Source: Cognatiyoonia koreensis
Lineage (GTDB): Bacteria; Pseudomonadota; Alphaproteobacteria; Rhodobacterales; Rhodobacteraceae
Length of the DNA: 64,000 nt
Direction: 5' to 3'
Assembly: GCF_900109295.1 (NCBI RefSeq)
Contig: NZ_FOIZ01000001.1
Span: 1,302,001 to 1,366,000, forward strand
In this document: piece by piece, positions 1 through 8,161 of the stretch
Layout: the number at the start of each line of letters is the position of its first letter
Numbering within the stretch: position 1 is the first letter of the stretch
Made by a program: the position numbers and the translations under genes
Notes under the pieces: model-generated
Told to the model about the DNA's origin: nothing
Databases searched by the model: none
The model's input: the letters and a program-made list of their open reading frames with translations, nothing else

Positions 1-2
1 GC

Positions 3-263
3 ACCGCGATCTTTACCCGCGATGGCGATACCGCTCGCGACTTTGCCAACAGGGTCAATGTTGGTATGGTAGGCATCAACGTGCCAATTCCTGTTCCTCT
101 GGCGTACCACACCTTTGGCGGCTGGAAGAAATCGGTATTCGGCGATTTGAACCAACATGGGCCGGACGCGTTCAAATTCTATACGCGCACAAAGACAGTC
201 ACATCGCGCTGGCCGTCAGGAATTAAAGAGGGTGGAGAGTTTTCTATTCCTATTATGGAGTAA
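3..263 (+). CDS. mmsA: Methylmalonate-semialdehyde dehydrogenase (CoA-acylating), C-terminal part
   Basis: The frame is open from base 3 and ends at a TAA, giving the last 86 residues of an aldehyde dehydrogenase. The tail contains the typical MmsA stretch in which [10 protein letters not shown] is followed by [11 protein letters not shown] and then by [15 protein letters not shown]. The enzyme oxidises methylmalonate semialdehyde to propionyl-CoA as the last step of valine (and thymine) catabolism. The catalytic Cys and NAD-binding residues lie outside the window. The assignment is supported by the three valine-degradation genes 1 kb downstream on the same strand. The start of the gene is missing because of the window edge, not a truncation. 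Confidence 0.93.
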   Translation, partial: TAIFTRDGDTARDFANRVNVGMVGINVPIPVPLAYHTFGGWKKSVFGDLNQHGPDAFKFYTRTKTVTSRWPSGIKEGGEFSIPIME

Positions 264-308
264 ACAGAATTCATTCGGGGGTGGTTCGGCGTAAGGCCGG
301 ACCAGTGA

Positions 309-731
309 ATGCCAATGCCAACAGGTTTCAGGATAATTCCGAAATACGGAATTGTTTTTATTCAGCACAGCGGACTGATTACCGTAAAGGAAAGCATGGA
401 CGCAATTGCGGCCTATGCCGCGCATCCCGATGCCGCACCAGGCCAGAAACACCTCGTCGATTGCGCTCCGGTTACCGACTATGAACGGGACTGGGCGCGT
501 ATCATGAGCATTCAGGCTCGCATGACCGAAGTGATCAAGCCGGACGGGCCTGAAACTCTGTTGGTGCTTCATGCGCCAGCGGGTATGCCACGAACAGTTG
601 CGAATCTTATTCGAAAGTCGTGGGAAGGAAATGGGCCAGTCCTGCCCCGCATTGTCGACACAGAGGCAGAAGCGCTTGATCTTGTCGGGGCGAAAGTCGC
701 CTGCTTTTCGGATTTGTTGGCGATGGCATGA
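309..731 (+). CDS. Hypothetical protein, possibly SpoIIAA/STAS-like fold
   Basis: A 140-residue soluble protein without signal peptide or membrane segments. I do not recognise a named family with certainty. The alternation of beta-like (IVFIQHSG, HLVDCAP, TLLVLHAP) and helical stretches resembles the small SpoIIAA-like proteins common in alphaproteobacteria; that is inference. It starts 45 bp after the mmsA stop with only a weak GGA upstream, and an ATG six bases further in (315) is an alternative start. Its position between mmsA and the other valine genes suggests cotranscription, but nothing in the sequence ties it to valine metabolism. Confidence 0.6.
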   Translation: MPMPTGFRIIPKYGIVFIQHSGLITVKESMDAIAAYAAHPDAAPGQKHLVDCAPVTDYERDWARIMSIQARMTEVIKPDGPETLLVLHAPAGMPRTVANLIRKSWEGNGPVLPRIVDTEAEALDLVGAKVACFSDLLAMA

Positions 732-831
732 GGTGCCCCCGTGGTCACATCACCGTGAAATCGAAGAATGGTCGACAACGATCCAGCAATCGGGGCTAAG
801 CTGATGGAATAATCAGTTGATGGAGTCTGAA

Positions 832-1167
832 ATGCCGAACCCTACCCGACGCGATGCCCTGCGGATAACCGCTGGAGCAGCGGTTGCCCTGCCAATGATG
901 GCGACAACAGCAGTTGCCGCAACCCACACAGTCACAATCCAGAACTTTGCGTTCAATCCTGCCAATCTGACAATCTCAGCTGGCGACACAGTAACGTGGA
1001 TCAATGCAGACAGTACGCAGCACTCCGCCCTTGATCTTGGCGGTGCCTTTGACACCAACCTGATCAATCCGGGCGCGTCTGCATCTTTGACATTCAATGG
1101 CCGTGGCACTTTCAATTATCGCTGTGGGCCGCATCAGAACATGCGGGGGAGCATTACCATCACCTGA
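832..1167 (+). CDS. Small exported cupredoxin (plastocyanin/amicyanin-like)
   Basis: A 111-residue blue-copper-type protein. The N-terminus carries TRRDALR followed by a hydrophobic stretch ending in AVAA, which looks like a Tat-type export signal. The mature part has the cupredoxin pattern: a first His in the STQHSALD segment and a C-terminal C-x2-H-x4-M cluster (CGPHQNM), giving the His-Cys-His-Met type 1 copper ligands. It would be a periplasmic electron carrier. The ATG at 832 was chosen because GGAG lies six bases upstream; a TTG at 817 and an ATG at 820 are in frame but would overlap that site. Its redox partner is unknown. Confidence 0.8.
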   Translation: MPNPTRRDALRITAGAAVALPMMATTAVAATHTVTIQNFAFNPANLTISAGDTVTWINADSTQHSALDLGGAFDTNLINPGASASLTFNGRGTFNYRCGPHQNMRGSITIT

Positions 1168-1269
1168 TTCGGCGCGGCAGACGCATCTGCGCACACCTTT
1201 TTCATTTTGACATCCACGCAAGCACGCGTCACGATAATCTGAACAACCGTTCAATTCTTGGGACCCGTC

Positions 1270-2406
1270 ATGGATTTTGCGCTGACAGAAGAGCAAACGG
1301 CTATCTTCGACATGGCCCATGCGTTCGGGATGGAAAACATCGCGCCATTCGCCCGGCAATGGGAAGCCGACGGCACGATTCCTCGAGATCTTTGGCCAAA
1401 ACTGGCAGAGCTCGGGTTCGCTGGGCTCTATGTCTCTGAAGACAATGGCGGGACAGGGCTGTCCCGCCTCGATGCGACACTCGTTTTCGAGGCGCTTTCG
1501 CATAGCTGCGCGTCTGTGGCAGCTTTCCTGTCTATCCACAACATGTGCGCAAAAATGATCGACAGTTTCGGGAGCGAAGACCTCAAAGCGCGGTACCTTC
1601 CCAAAGCGCTGACGATGGAAACGGTGCTGTCTTACTGCCTGACCGAACCCGGCTCTGGATCCGATGCTGCCGCCCTTAAAACCCGCGCCGAAAAGACCAA
1701 TGCCGGATACAAAGTGACCGGCACCAAGGCGTTTATCTCTGGTGGAGGGTATTCGGATTCATATGTTGTCATGTGCCGCACAGGAGATGCGGGGCCCAAA
1801 GGCATATCGGCGCTTTTAATTGATGACGGCAACGATGGCCTGACGTTTGGCGGCCTCGAAGACAAGATGGGCTGGCGCAGCCAACCCACCCGTCAGGTCC
1901 AACTTGACGCCTGTGATGTTGCCGCAAAGAACCTGCTTGGTGAGGAAGGCAAAGGATTCAGCTACGCGATGGCGGGGCTCGATGGTGGCCGGTTGAACAT
2001 CGCCGCCTGCTCAATCGGCGCGGCACAGGCTGCCCTTGATCAAACCGTGGCGTACATGAAAGAACGCAAGGCCTTCGGCAAAGCAATCGACCAGTTCCAA
2101 GGTCTGCAATTCCGGCTCGCAGACGCCGAGATTGCGCTTCAGTCAGCGCGCGTGTTCTTGCGACAGGCGGCGTGGAAGCTGGACCAACAGTCACCAGACG
2201 CCACGCAGTTCTGCGCGATGGCCAAGAAACTCTGTACCGAGGTTGGCAGCGATGTCGCGGACCAGTGTCTGCAATTGCATGGCGGATATGGCTATCTTGC
2301 GGACTATGGCATCGAAAAGATCGTGCGTGACCTGCGCGTGCACCAGATTCTCGAAGGCACAAATGAAATCATGCGACTGATCACAGCGCGACATATGATC
2401 AGATGA
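1270..2406 (+). CDS. Acyl-CoA dehydrogenase, probable isobutyryl-CoA dehydrogenase
   Basis: A 378-residue flavoprotein of the acyl-CoA dehydrogenase family. Visible family signatures are the N-terminal LTEEQTAIFDMA helix, the FAD-binding YCLTEPGSGSDAA segment, LFGLEDKMGWR-like substrate region, and the C-terminal HGGYGYLADYGIEKIVRDLRV followed by ILEGTNEI, which carries the catalytic-type Glu. The step would be isobutyryl-CoA to methacrylyl-CoA in valine breakdown. This specificity is inferred from the next genes, a 3-hydroxyisobutyryl-CoA hydrolase and mmsB. The ATG at 1270 (MDFALTEEQ) fits the family start better than the upstream TTG at 1258. The stop overlaps the next start by 4 bp, so the genes are translationally coupled. 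Confidence 0.9.
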   Translation: MDFALTEEQTAIFDMAHAFGMENIAPFARQWEADGTIPRDLWPKLAELGFAGLYVSEDNGGTGLSRLDATLVFEALSHSCASVAAFLSIHNMCAKMIDSFGSEDLKARYLPKALTMETVLSYCLTEPGSGSDAAALKTRAEKTNAGYKVTGTKAFISGGGYSDSYVVMCRTGDAGPKGISALLIDDGNDGLTFGGLEDKMGWRSQPTRQVQLDACDVAAKNLLGEEGKGFSYAMAGLDGGRLNIAACSIGAAQAALDQTVAYMKERKAFGKAIDQFQGLQFRLADAEIALQSARVFLRQAAWKLDQQSPDATQFCAMAKKLCTEVGSDVADQCLQLHGGYGYLADYGIEKIVRDLRVHQILEGTNEIMRLITARHMIR

Positions 2407-3410
2407 GCGATCTCCTGATACGTCAAAAGGGTCGCGCTGGCTGGATCACCCTCAATCGACCGCAGGCGCTCAACGCGCTGACCTATGACATGGTCCTGCA
2501 AATCGAACAGGCACTCGACGCGTGGCGTGAGGCCGACCTCGCCTGCATCATCATCGACGCGGCGGGGGAAAAGGCATTTTGTTCCGGCGGCGATATCGCC
2601 GACATGTATGCGTCCGGCCAGCGCGGTGATCTCAGCTACGGCCGCCAGTTCTGGCAGGACGAATATCGCCTGAATGCAAAGATTGCCGCTTATCCAAAGC
2701 CGATTTTCACCTTTCTGCAAGGATATACTATGGGCGGCGGTGTTGGCGTCGGTTGCCACGCGTCACACCGCATCGTCGGAGAGAGCAGCCAGATCGCAAT
2801 GCCGGAATGTAGCATCGGTCTCGTCCCCGACATCGGTGGAAGCTTTCTTCTCGCCCGGGCACCGGGGTTTTCTGGAACCTATCTCGGCCTGACAGGGACC
2901 CGAATGAACGCCGCTGATGCAATCACGGCGACCTTCGCCGACCATTTTGTTCCGCAATCGGACTGGGCATCTTTGAAATCGCAACTGACAACAGGCGATC
3001 TGACCCTTCCCCGACACGCAGCCCCGGGTGGAACGCTGATGAGTTTGCGTCCGCACATCGACGCGGCATTCCACAACCAGACTTTGGCCGACATACTGCG
3101 AGACCTGCCGGCCGATACTACTCTCAATCGCAAGGCGCTGGAGCGAAATGCACCGCTAGCGATGGCCTGCGCAGTGCAGATCATTGCCAAAGTCCGCCAA
3201 AACCCGTCAATCAGGACAGCCCTACGACTTGAATACCGTTACACCTATCGCGCCGTTGCACAGGGTGATTTCATCGAAGGTATCCGGGCTGCGATCATCG
3301 ATAAGGATCGCACGCCACACTGGCAGCACACCAGCCCGCTTGACGTCACCAGCGCAGAGGTGGACGCCATGATTTCCCCCCTCTCCCCGGATCAGGAGCT
3401 GAAACTATGA
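2403..3410 (+). CDS. 3-hydroxyisobutyryl-CoA hydrolase (enoyl-CoA hydratase/isomerase family)
   Basis: A 335-residue crotonase-fold protein. It shows the oxyanion-hole region AFCSGGDI near residue 60 and the GGGVGVG segment near residue 105, followed by AMPECSIGLVPDIGGSF, which is the hydrolase (HIBCH) version of the motif with the Glu and Asp catalytic pair. Length matches HIBCH rather than the shorter enoyl-CoA hydratases (about 260 residues). It would release free 3-hydroxyisobutyrate from its CoA ester, the substrate of the mmsB product encoded next. It overlaps both neighbours by 4 bp (ATGA junctions), a tight three-gene operon. Confidence 0.9.
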   Translation: MSDLLIRQKGRAGWITLNRPQALNALTYDMVLQIEQALDAWREADLACIIIDAAGEKAFCSGGDIADMYASGQRGDLSYGRQFWQDEYRLNAKIAAYPKPIFTFLQGYTMGGGVGVGCHASHRIVGESSQIAMPECSIGLVPDIGGSFLLARAPGFSGTYLGLTGTRMNAADAITATFADHFVPQSDWASLKSQLTTGDLTLPRHAAPGGTLMSLRPHIDAAFHNQTLADILRDLPADTTLNRKALERNAPLAMACAVQIIAKVRQNPSIRTALRLEYRYTYRAVAQGDFIEGIRAAIIDKDRTPHWQHTSPLDVTSAEVDAMISPLSPDQELKL

Positions 3411-4276
3411 AAATTGCCTTTATCGGTCTCGGCAACATGGGTGCGCCAATGGCGACAAATCTTGCCCAGACGCATGATATCACGGGGTTCGACACCGTCG
3501 CTAAACCCGCAGGCCTCACTCTTGCCGAGTCCGCAGCCGCATCAGTCAAGGGTGCCGACGTTGTCATCACAATGCTCCCCAACGGCGCAATTCTGAAAGC
3601 GGTTGCCGATGACATCCACCCTGCCATGCGAAAAGGGGCCATCCACCTCGACTGCTCAACGGTCGACGTCGCCAGCGCCCGGGCCGTGGCGCAACAGGCA
3701 GAAGCGCACGATCTTCAAGCCGTCGATGCACCGGTTTCGGGTGGCATTGGTGGCGCTACGAACGGCACATTGACATTCATGGCCGGCGGTCCGGAAAACG
3801 CATTCGAAAAAGTGCGGCCACTGTTTGACATCATGGGACAGAAAGCAGTGCATTGCGGCCCGGCCGGCAATGGGCAGGCCGCCAAGATCTGCAACAACAT
3901 GATTCTCGGGATCACCATGATCGGAACCTGCGAAGCATTCGCTCTTGCAGACAAACTAGGTCTCGATCGGCAGGCCATGTTCGACGTGGTCTCGACGTCA
4001 TCGGGATACTCGTGGTCGATGAATGCCTATTGTCCTGCCCCCGGAATCGGCCCGCAAAGCCCCGCCGATAACGGCTACAAACCCGGCTTCGCCGCGGTAC
4101 TCATGCTAAAGGACCTACGGCTTTCGCAACAGGCCGCCAAGGATGCCAACGCTGATACACCATTAGGAAAGGCCGCTACAGAGCTCTATGAGCTATTCGT
4201 CGAAGCCGAGGGCATGGGTGAATTGGATTTCTCTGCAATGCTGCCACGTTTCGAAAAACGTTCACGATCCGACTGA
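3407..4276 (+). CDS. mmsB: 3-hydroxyisobutyrate dehydrogenase
   Basis: A 289-residue NAD-dependent beta-hydroxyacid dehydrogenase. The Rossmann motif GLGNMGAPM lies at residues 7-15, the substrate-binding DAPVSGGIGGA near residue 110, and the catalytic Lys segment GQAAKICNNM near residue 160, all in the order typical of the family. It oxidises 3-hydroxyisobutyrate to methylmalonate semialdehyde, which the MmsA protein at the window start consumes. It is the last gene of the valine block and overlaps the hydrolase gene by 4 bp. A weak inverted repeat TTCCGC/GCGGAA follows the stop but I would not call it a terminator. Confidence 0.95.
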   Translation: MKIAFIGLGNMGAPMATNLAQTHDITGFDTVAKPAGLTLAESAAASVKGADVVITMLPNGAILKAVADDIHPAMRKGAIHLDCSTVDVASARAVAQQAEAHDLQAVDAPVSGGIGGATNGTLTFMAGGPENAFEKVRPLFDIMGQKAVHCGPAGNGQAAKICNNMILGITMIGTCEAFALADKLGLDRQAMFDVVSTSSGYSWSMNAYCPAPGIGPQSPADNGYKPGFAAVLMLKDLRLSQQAAKDANADTPLGKAATELYELFVEAEGMGELDFSAMLPRFEKRSRSD

Positions 4277-4409
4277 CGTCGGGCACATGGCTTTCTTTGT
4301 CCCATCAAACTTCCGCCGGAGGCATGCGGAACGATAGCCAAACACGCCGCGATGCATATCGTGTCACAGTTGAATCCGTGAAACGAAACGCGCGGTAGCG
4401 CCCCTTTCC

Positions 4410-5000
4410 TCAGGAGCCGTGTTCACTGACGACATTCGCCCCGTCCGGGAGCAAGACCCGCGATCTGTCGCCAAAAATCACGATGCTCTCACAAGTCAAA
4501 CCAGACAGATCAATTGTGGCTGTTGGTCGTGCAAGCATCGTCAGGCGTTCGCAGCGTCCTGAAACAGAAATCTCGGCATCGTCGTTGCCGCGCAATCGCA
4601 GGTTCGGCGTGGAAACCGAAACCGATATCTTGCCGTTCTCGGCCTCGGCGCGAAACTGCGGTTGTTCGCCCAGATTTGCGGTGATGATAGCGCCGGACAA
4701 TGCCTTCAATTCGCGCACTTGCGGCATCTGGATCTTCGTATTGAATTGATCGCGACGCCCATTTGTCCAGATCAACCAACGCTTGTTGCGATCAAGGCGC
4801 AGCCATTCTCCGAACTGTGCCGAACGAAACTGCGTAATATCCCCCGCGCTATCATCAACAATGACGGATGCTTCACCGACCGTTACTTCTGCAACGATGC
4901 CGTTGCGCACTTCGACAGAGTGAAACCCATCAAAATCAAACGTTTCATCCGCATAAACAGAACTTGTCAGCAGCAATAATCCCAAGGCGAGTCGGCGCAT
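4410..5000 (-). CDS. Exported DUF2807-type (GIN domain) protein of unknown function
   Basis: A 196-residue protein with an N-terminal signal peptide (MRRLALGLLLLTSSVYA, cleavage likely after AYA-like VYA) and a beta-rich mature part. The succession of short beta strands with NGI, SGAI and DLSG turns resembles the DUF2807 'auto-transporter head GIN' domain, a right-handed beta-helix-like fold of unknown role. The ATG at 5000 was chosen over an upstream in-frame ATG because the signal peptide begins there and GGAG stands 7-8 bases upstream. It lies 61 bp downstream of uvrA on the same strand and may be read through from it. Confidence 0.72.
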   Translation of the reverse strand: MRRLALGLLLLTSSVYADETFDFDGFHSVEVRNGIVAEVTVGEASVIVDDSAGDITQFRSAQFGEWLRLDRNKRWLIWTNGRRDQFNTKIQMPQVRELKALSGAIITANLGEQPQFRAEAENGKISVSVSTPNLRLRGNDDAEISVSGRCERLTMLARPTATIDLSGLTCESIVIFGDRSRVLLPDGANVVSEHGS

Positions 5001-5061
5001 TACACATCTCCGTTTCGCGTGTTTTGCGCGAAAGAATCCCGTAACACAAACCACAAACCTG

Positions 5062-7920
5062 CTACTCGGCAGCAACTTTCCGGGATTTCAGCATCGGCTT
5101 GAGATACTTGCCGGTATAGCTGGCCGTGACTTCAGCAACTTCCTCTGGCGTACCTTCGGCGACAATACACCCACCGCCATCTCCACCTTCAGGCCCGATG
5201 TCGATGATGTGGTCCGCGGTTTTGACGACGTCGAGGTTGTGCTCGATCACCACGACCGAATTGCCCTGATCGACAAGTTCATGCAGCACTTCCAACAGCT
5301 TGCGCACGTCTTCGAAATGAAGGCCCGTCGTCGGTTCGTCCAGAATATAAAGCGTTCGTCCGGTCGACCGTTTCGCAAGCTCCTTCGACAATTTTACGCG
5401 CTGCGCTTCGCCACCAGACAACGTGGTCGCTTGCTGACCGACCTTGATATATCCAAGACCCACACGCATCAGCGCATCCATCTTGTCTCGGATTGACGGC
5501 ACCGCCTTGAAGAAGTCCTGCGCATCCTCAACAGTCATATTCAGCACATCGGCAATTGATTTGCCCTTGAATTTGATTTCCAGAGTTTCGCGGTTGTAGC
5601 GCGCGCCCTTGCAAGTTTCGCATTCGACGTAGACGTCCGGCAGAAAGTGCATCTCGATCTTGATGACACCATCACCTTGGCAGGCTTCGCACCGTCCGCC
5701 CTTGACGTTAAAACTAAAGCGCCCCGGCTTGTAGCCGCGCGCCTTGGCTTCGGGCAGCCCGGCAAACCAGTCGCGGATCGGCGTGAACGCGCCCGTGTAT
5801 GTGGCCGGATTCGAACGCGGCGTACGCCCGATTGGTCTCTGGTCGATGTCGATAACCTTGTCCAGATGCTCCAGACCTTTGATCGTTTCGCAAGGGGCCG
5901 GCGTCTGGCGCGCACCGTTCAGCTTCATAGACGCGGTCTTGAACAGCGTTTCGATCGTGAGCGTGGACTTCCCGCCGCCGGAAACACCTGTCACGCAGAC
6001 AAATTTCCCAAGTGGATATTCAACCGTCACATTCTGGAGGTTGTTGCCCGTCGCCTTGACGATCGTGACTTTCTTTTTGTTGCCTTTGCGGCGGATCGCA
6101 GGAACAGGAATCTCTTTCGCGCCGACCAGATACTGACCGGTCAGCGACTTGTCATTTGCCATGATCTCCTGCGGCGTGCCTTTCGCTACAACCTCGCCAC
6201 CGTGAACGCCTGCACCGGGACCGATGTCAAAGACATAGTCCGCCTCGCGCACGGCCTCCTCGTCATGCTCGACAACGATCACTGTATTGCCTTGGTCGCG
6301 CAGGTTCTTAAGCGTCGTCAGAAGCCGATCATTGTCGCGCTGGTGCAGACCAATTGATGGCTCATCCAGGACGTAAAGAACACCTGTCAGACCCGATCCG
6401 ATCTGCGAAGCAAGTCGGATCCGCTGGCTTTCGCCGCCCGAAAGCGTGCCAGAATTTCGGGACAAGGTCAGATATTCAAGCCCGACGTTGTTCAAGAAGC
6501 CAAGGCGTTCACGAATTTCCTTCAAAATCGCTTTTGCAATCTCATTCTTCTGCTTGGACAGTTTATCGGGAACGGTGAGGCACCAGTCATAGGCCTCCTT
6601 GATCGACATCTGAACGACCTCACCCACGTGCAGACCACCGATCTTGACGGCCAAGGCCTCTTGCCGCAGTCGGAATCCGTTGCAGGTGCCGCAGTGCCGA
6701 TTGTTCTGGAATTGCTCGAACTCCTCGCGAATCCAGCTGCTATCGGTTTCGCGGTACCGCCGTTCCATGTTTGGGATAACGCCTTCAAACGGGCGTGATA
6801 CCTGATAGACGCGACCGCCTTCATCATAGCGGAACTTGATTTCTTCCTTACCCGATCCGCGTAGGAATACCTCCTGGACCTTCGGGTCGAGGTCTTTCCA
6901 TCGCGCGTTCTTGTTAAAGCCGTAGTGCTTTGCAATCGCTTCGATCGTCTGCAGGAAATACGGGCTCTTGCCCTTGCGCCAGGGGGCCAGTGCACCGTCG
7001 GCGATCTTCAATGTGATATCCGGCACCACAAGCTGTTCATCAAAGAACAGTTCAACGCCCAAACCGTCGCAGTCTGGACAGGCACCGAAGGGCGCGTTGA
7101 AAGAGAACAGGCGCGGTTCGATTTCCGGGATCGTAAATCCAGACACCGGGCAGGCGAAATTTTCAGAGAATGTATGACGCTCCGGATCACCCTCTGTCGG
7201 CGCTGTTTCAAGAATTGTTATACCATCAGCCAGATCGAGCGCGGTTCGGAACGAGTCCGCCAGTCGTGTCTCAAGACCCTCGCGGACCACGATCCGGTCA
7301 ACCACAACATCGATATCGTGGCGAAACTTCTTGTCCAGCGTTGGCGGTTCATCCAGTTCGTAAAACTCACCATCGACTTTCACGCGTTGAAAGCCCTGCT
7401 TGCGCAGTTCCAGAAACTCCTTGCGGTATTCGCCTTTGCGATCACGGATAATGGGGGCCAACAGATACCCGCGCGTGCCCTCTTCCATCGCCATGACACG
7501 ATCAACCATGTCCTGTACCTGCTGTGCCTCAATTGGCAGCCCGGTCGCAGGCGAAAACGGCGTCCCTGCCCGTGCAAAAAGCAGGCGCAGATAGTCATAG
7601 ATTTCCGTGATTGTGCCCACGGTCGAACGCGGGTTCTTGGATGTCGTCTTTTGTTCGATCGAAATGGCCGGACTTAGACCGCTGATGTGATCCACATCCG
7701 GCTTTTCCATCATATCAAGGAACTGGCGCGCATAGGCTGACAGGGATTCGACATACCGCCTTTGCCCTTCGGCGTAGATCGTATCGAACGCCAGGGACGA
7801 TTTGCCGGACCCCGACAGACCGGTGATGACGACAAGCTTATCGCGCGGAATATCGACATCGATATTCTTGAGATTATGCTCGCGTGCGCCGCGTACTTCG
7901 ATATTTTTCAATTCTGGCAT
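5062..7920 (-). CDS. uvrA: Excinuclease ABC subunit A
   Basis: A 952-residue UvrA, the damage-recognition ATPase of nucleotide excision repair, acting with UvrB and UvrC. Walker A motifs are GLSGSGKSS near residue 31 and GVSGGGKST near residue 650. ABC signatures LSGGESQRI and LSGGEAQRV are both present, with Walker B LYVLDEPS and LYILDEPT. The second zinc finger is complete (CEACQGDG ... CETCKG). In the first one the expected C-x2-C is CPVS, so only three cysteines remain with CPDC. The ATG at 7920 gives the canonical [24 protein letters not shown] start, and a LexA-type box lies 65 bp upstream. Confidence 0.98.
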   Translation of the reverse strand: MPELKNIEVRGAREHNLKNIDVDIPRDKLVVITGLSGSGKSSLAFDTIYAEGQRRYVESLSAYARQFLDMMEKPDVDHISGLSPAISIEQKTTSKNPRSTVGTITEIYDYLRLLFARAGTPFSPATGLPIEAQQVQDMVDRVMAMEEGTRGYLLAPIIRDRKGEYRKEFLELRKQGFQRVKVDGEFYELDEPPTLDKKFRHDIDVVVDRIVVREGLETRLADSFRTALDLADGITILETAPTEGDPERHTFSENFACPVSGFTIPEIEPRLFSFNAPFGACPDCDGLGVELFFDEQLVVPDITLKIADGALAPWRKGKSPYFLQTIEAIAKHYGFNKNARWKDLDPKVQEVFLRGSGKEEIKFRYDEGGRVYQVSRPFEGVIPNMERRYRETDSSWIREEFEQFQNNRHCGTCNGFRLRQEALAVKIGGLHVGEVVQMSIKEAYDWCLTVPDKLSKQKNEIAKAILKEIRERLGFLNNVGLEYLTLSRNSGTLSGGESQRIRLASQIGSGLTGVLYVLDEPSIGLHQRDNDRLLTTLKNLRDQGNTVIVVEHDEEAVREADYVFDIGPGAGVHGGEVVAKGTPQEIMANDKSLTGQYLVGAKEIPVPAIRRKGNKKKVTIVKATGNNLQNVTVEYPLGKFVCVTGVSGGGKSTLTIETLFKTASMKLNGARQTPAPCETIKGLEHLDKVIDIDQRPIGRTPRSNPATYTGAFTPIRDWFAGLPEAKARGYKPGRFSFNVKGGRCEACQGDGVIKIEMHFLPDVYVECETCKGARYNRETLEIKFKGKSIADVLNMTVEDAQDFFKAVPSIRDKMDALMRVGLGYIKVGQQATTLSGGEAQRVKLSKELAKRSTGRTLYILDEPTTGLHFEDVRKLLEVLHELVDQGNSVVVIEHNLDVVKTADHIIDIGPEGGDGGGCIVAEGTPEEVAEVTASYTGKYLKPMLKSRKVAAE

Positions 7921-7984
7921 TCTGGCCCCCAAGCCTACCCGCCAAGACATAGCGACGGGAAAGCAGATTGCCAGAGCGAAACTA

Positions 7985-7999
7985 GAACATTAAGTGAAC
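7985..7999 (-). promoter_or_regulatory. LexA (SOS) box upstream of uvrA
   Basis: On the uvrA strand the sequence is GTTC-ACTTAAT-GTTC, a direct repeat of GTTC with a 7-base spacer. This is the LexA operator form known from alphaproteobacteria such as Rhodobacter. It lies 65 bp upstream of the uvrA start and about 160 bp from the divergent VWA gene. uvrA is a classic SOS gene. The match is seen directly; binding is inferred. Confidence 0.75.
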
Positions 8000-8161
8000 G
8001 TGAACAACAAAAAAGCGGTTGAAGGTTGCTGACTTGGCAACTTGTCGGGCCAGATCCGGTGGCGAGGTACAGGTCAGGATTTCCCCACCCCCTGCTTTGA
8101 AGGGGTAGCCAAGGCACTACGCATCTGATTTCCTTTTCGTAATTTAATGAGAGGACAGTCC

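Noticed and set aside
5647..6357. Long ORF antisense to uvrA (236 residues)
   Set aside because: Arises from the GC-biased third codon positions of uvrA; no ribosome site, no family character.
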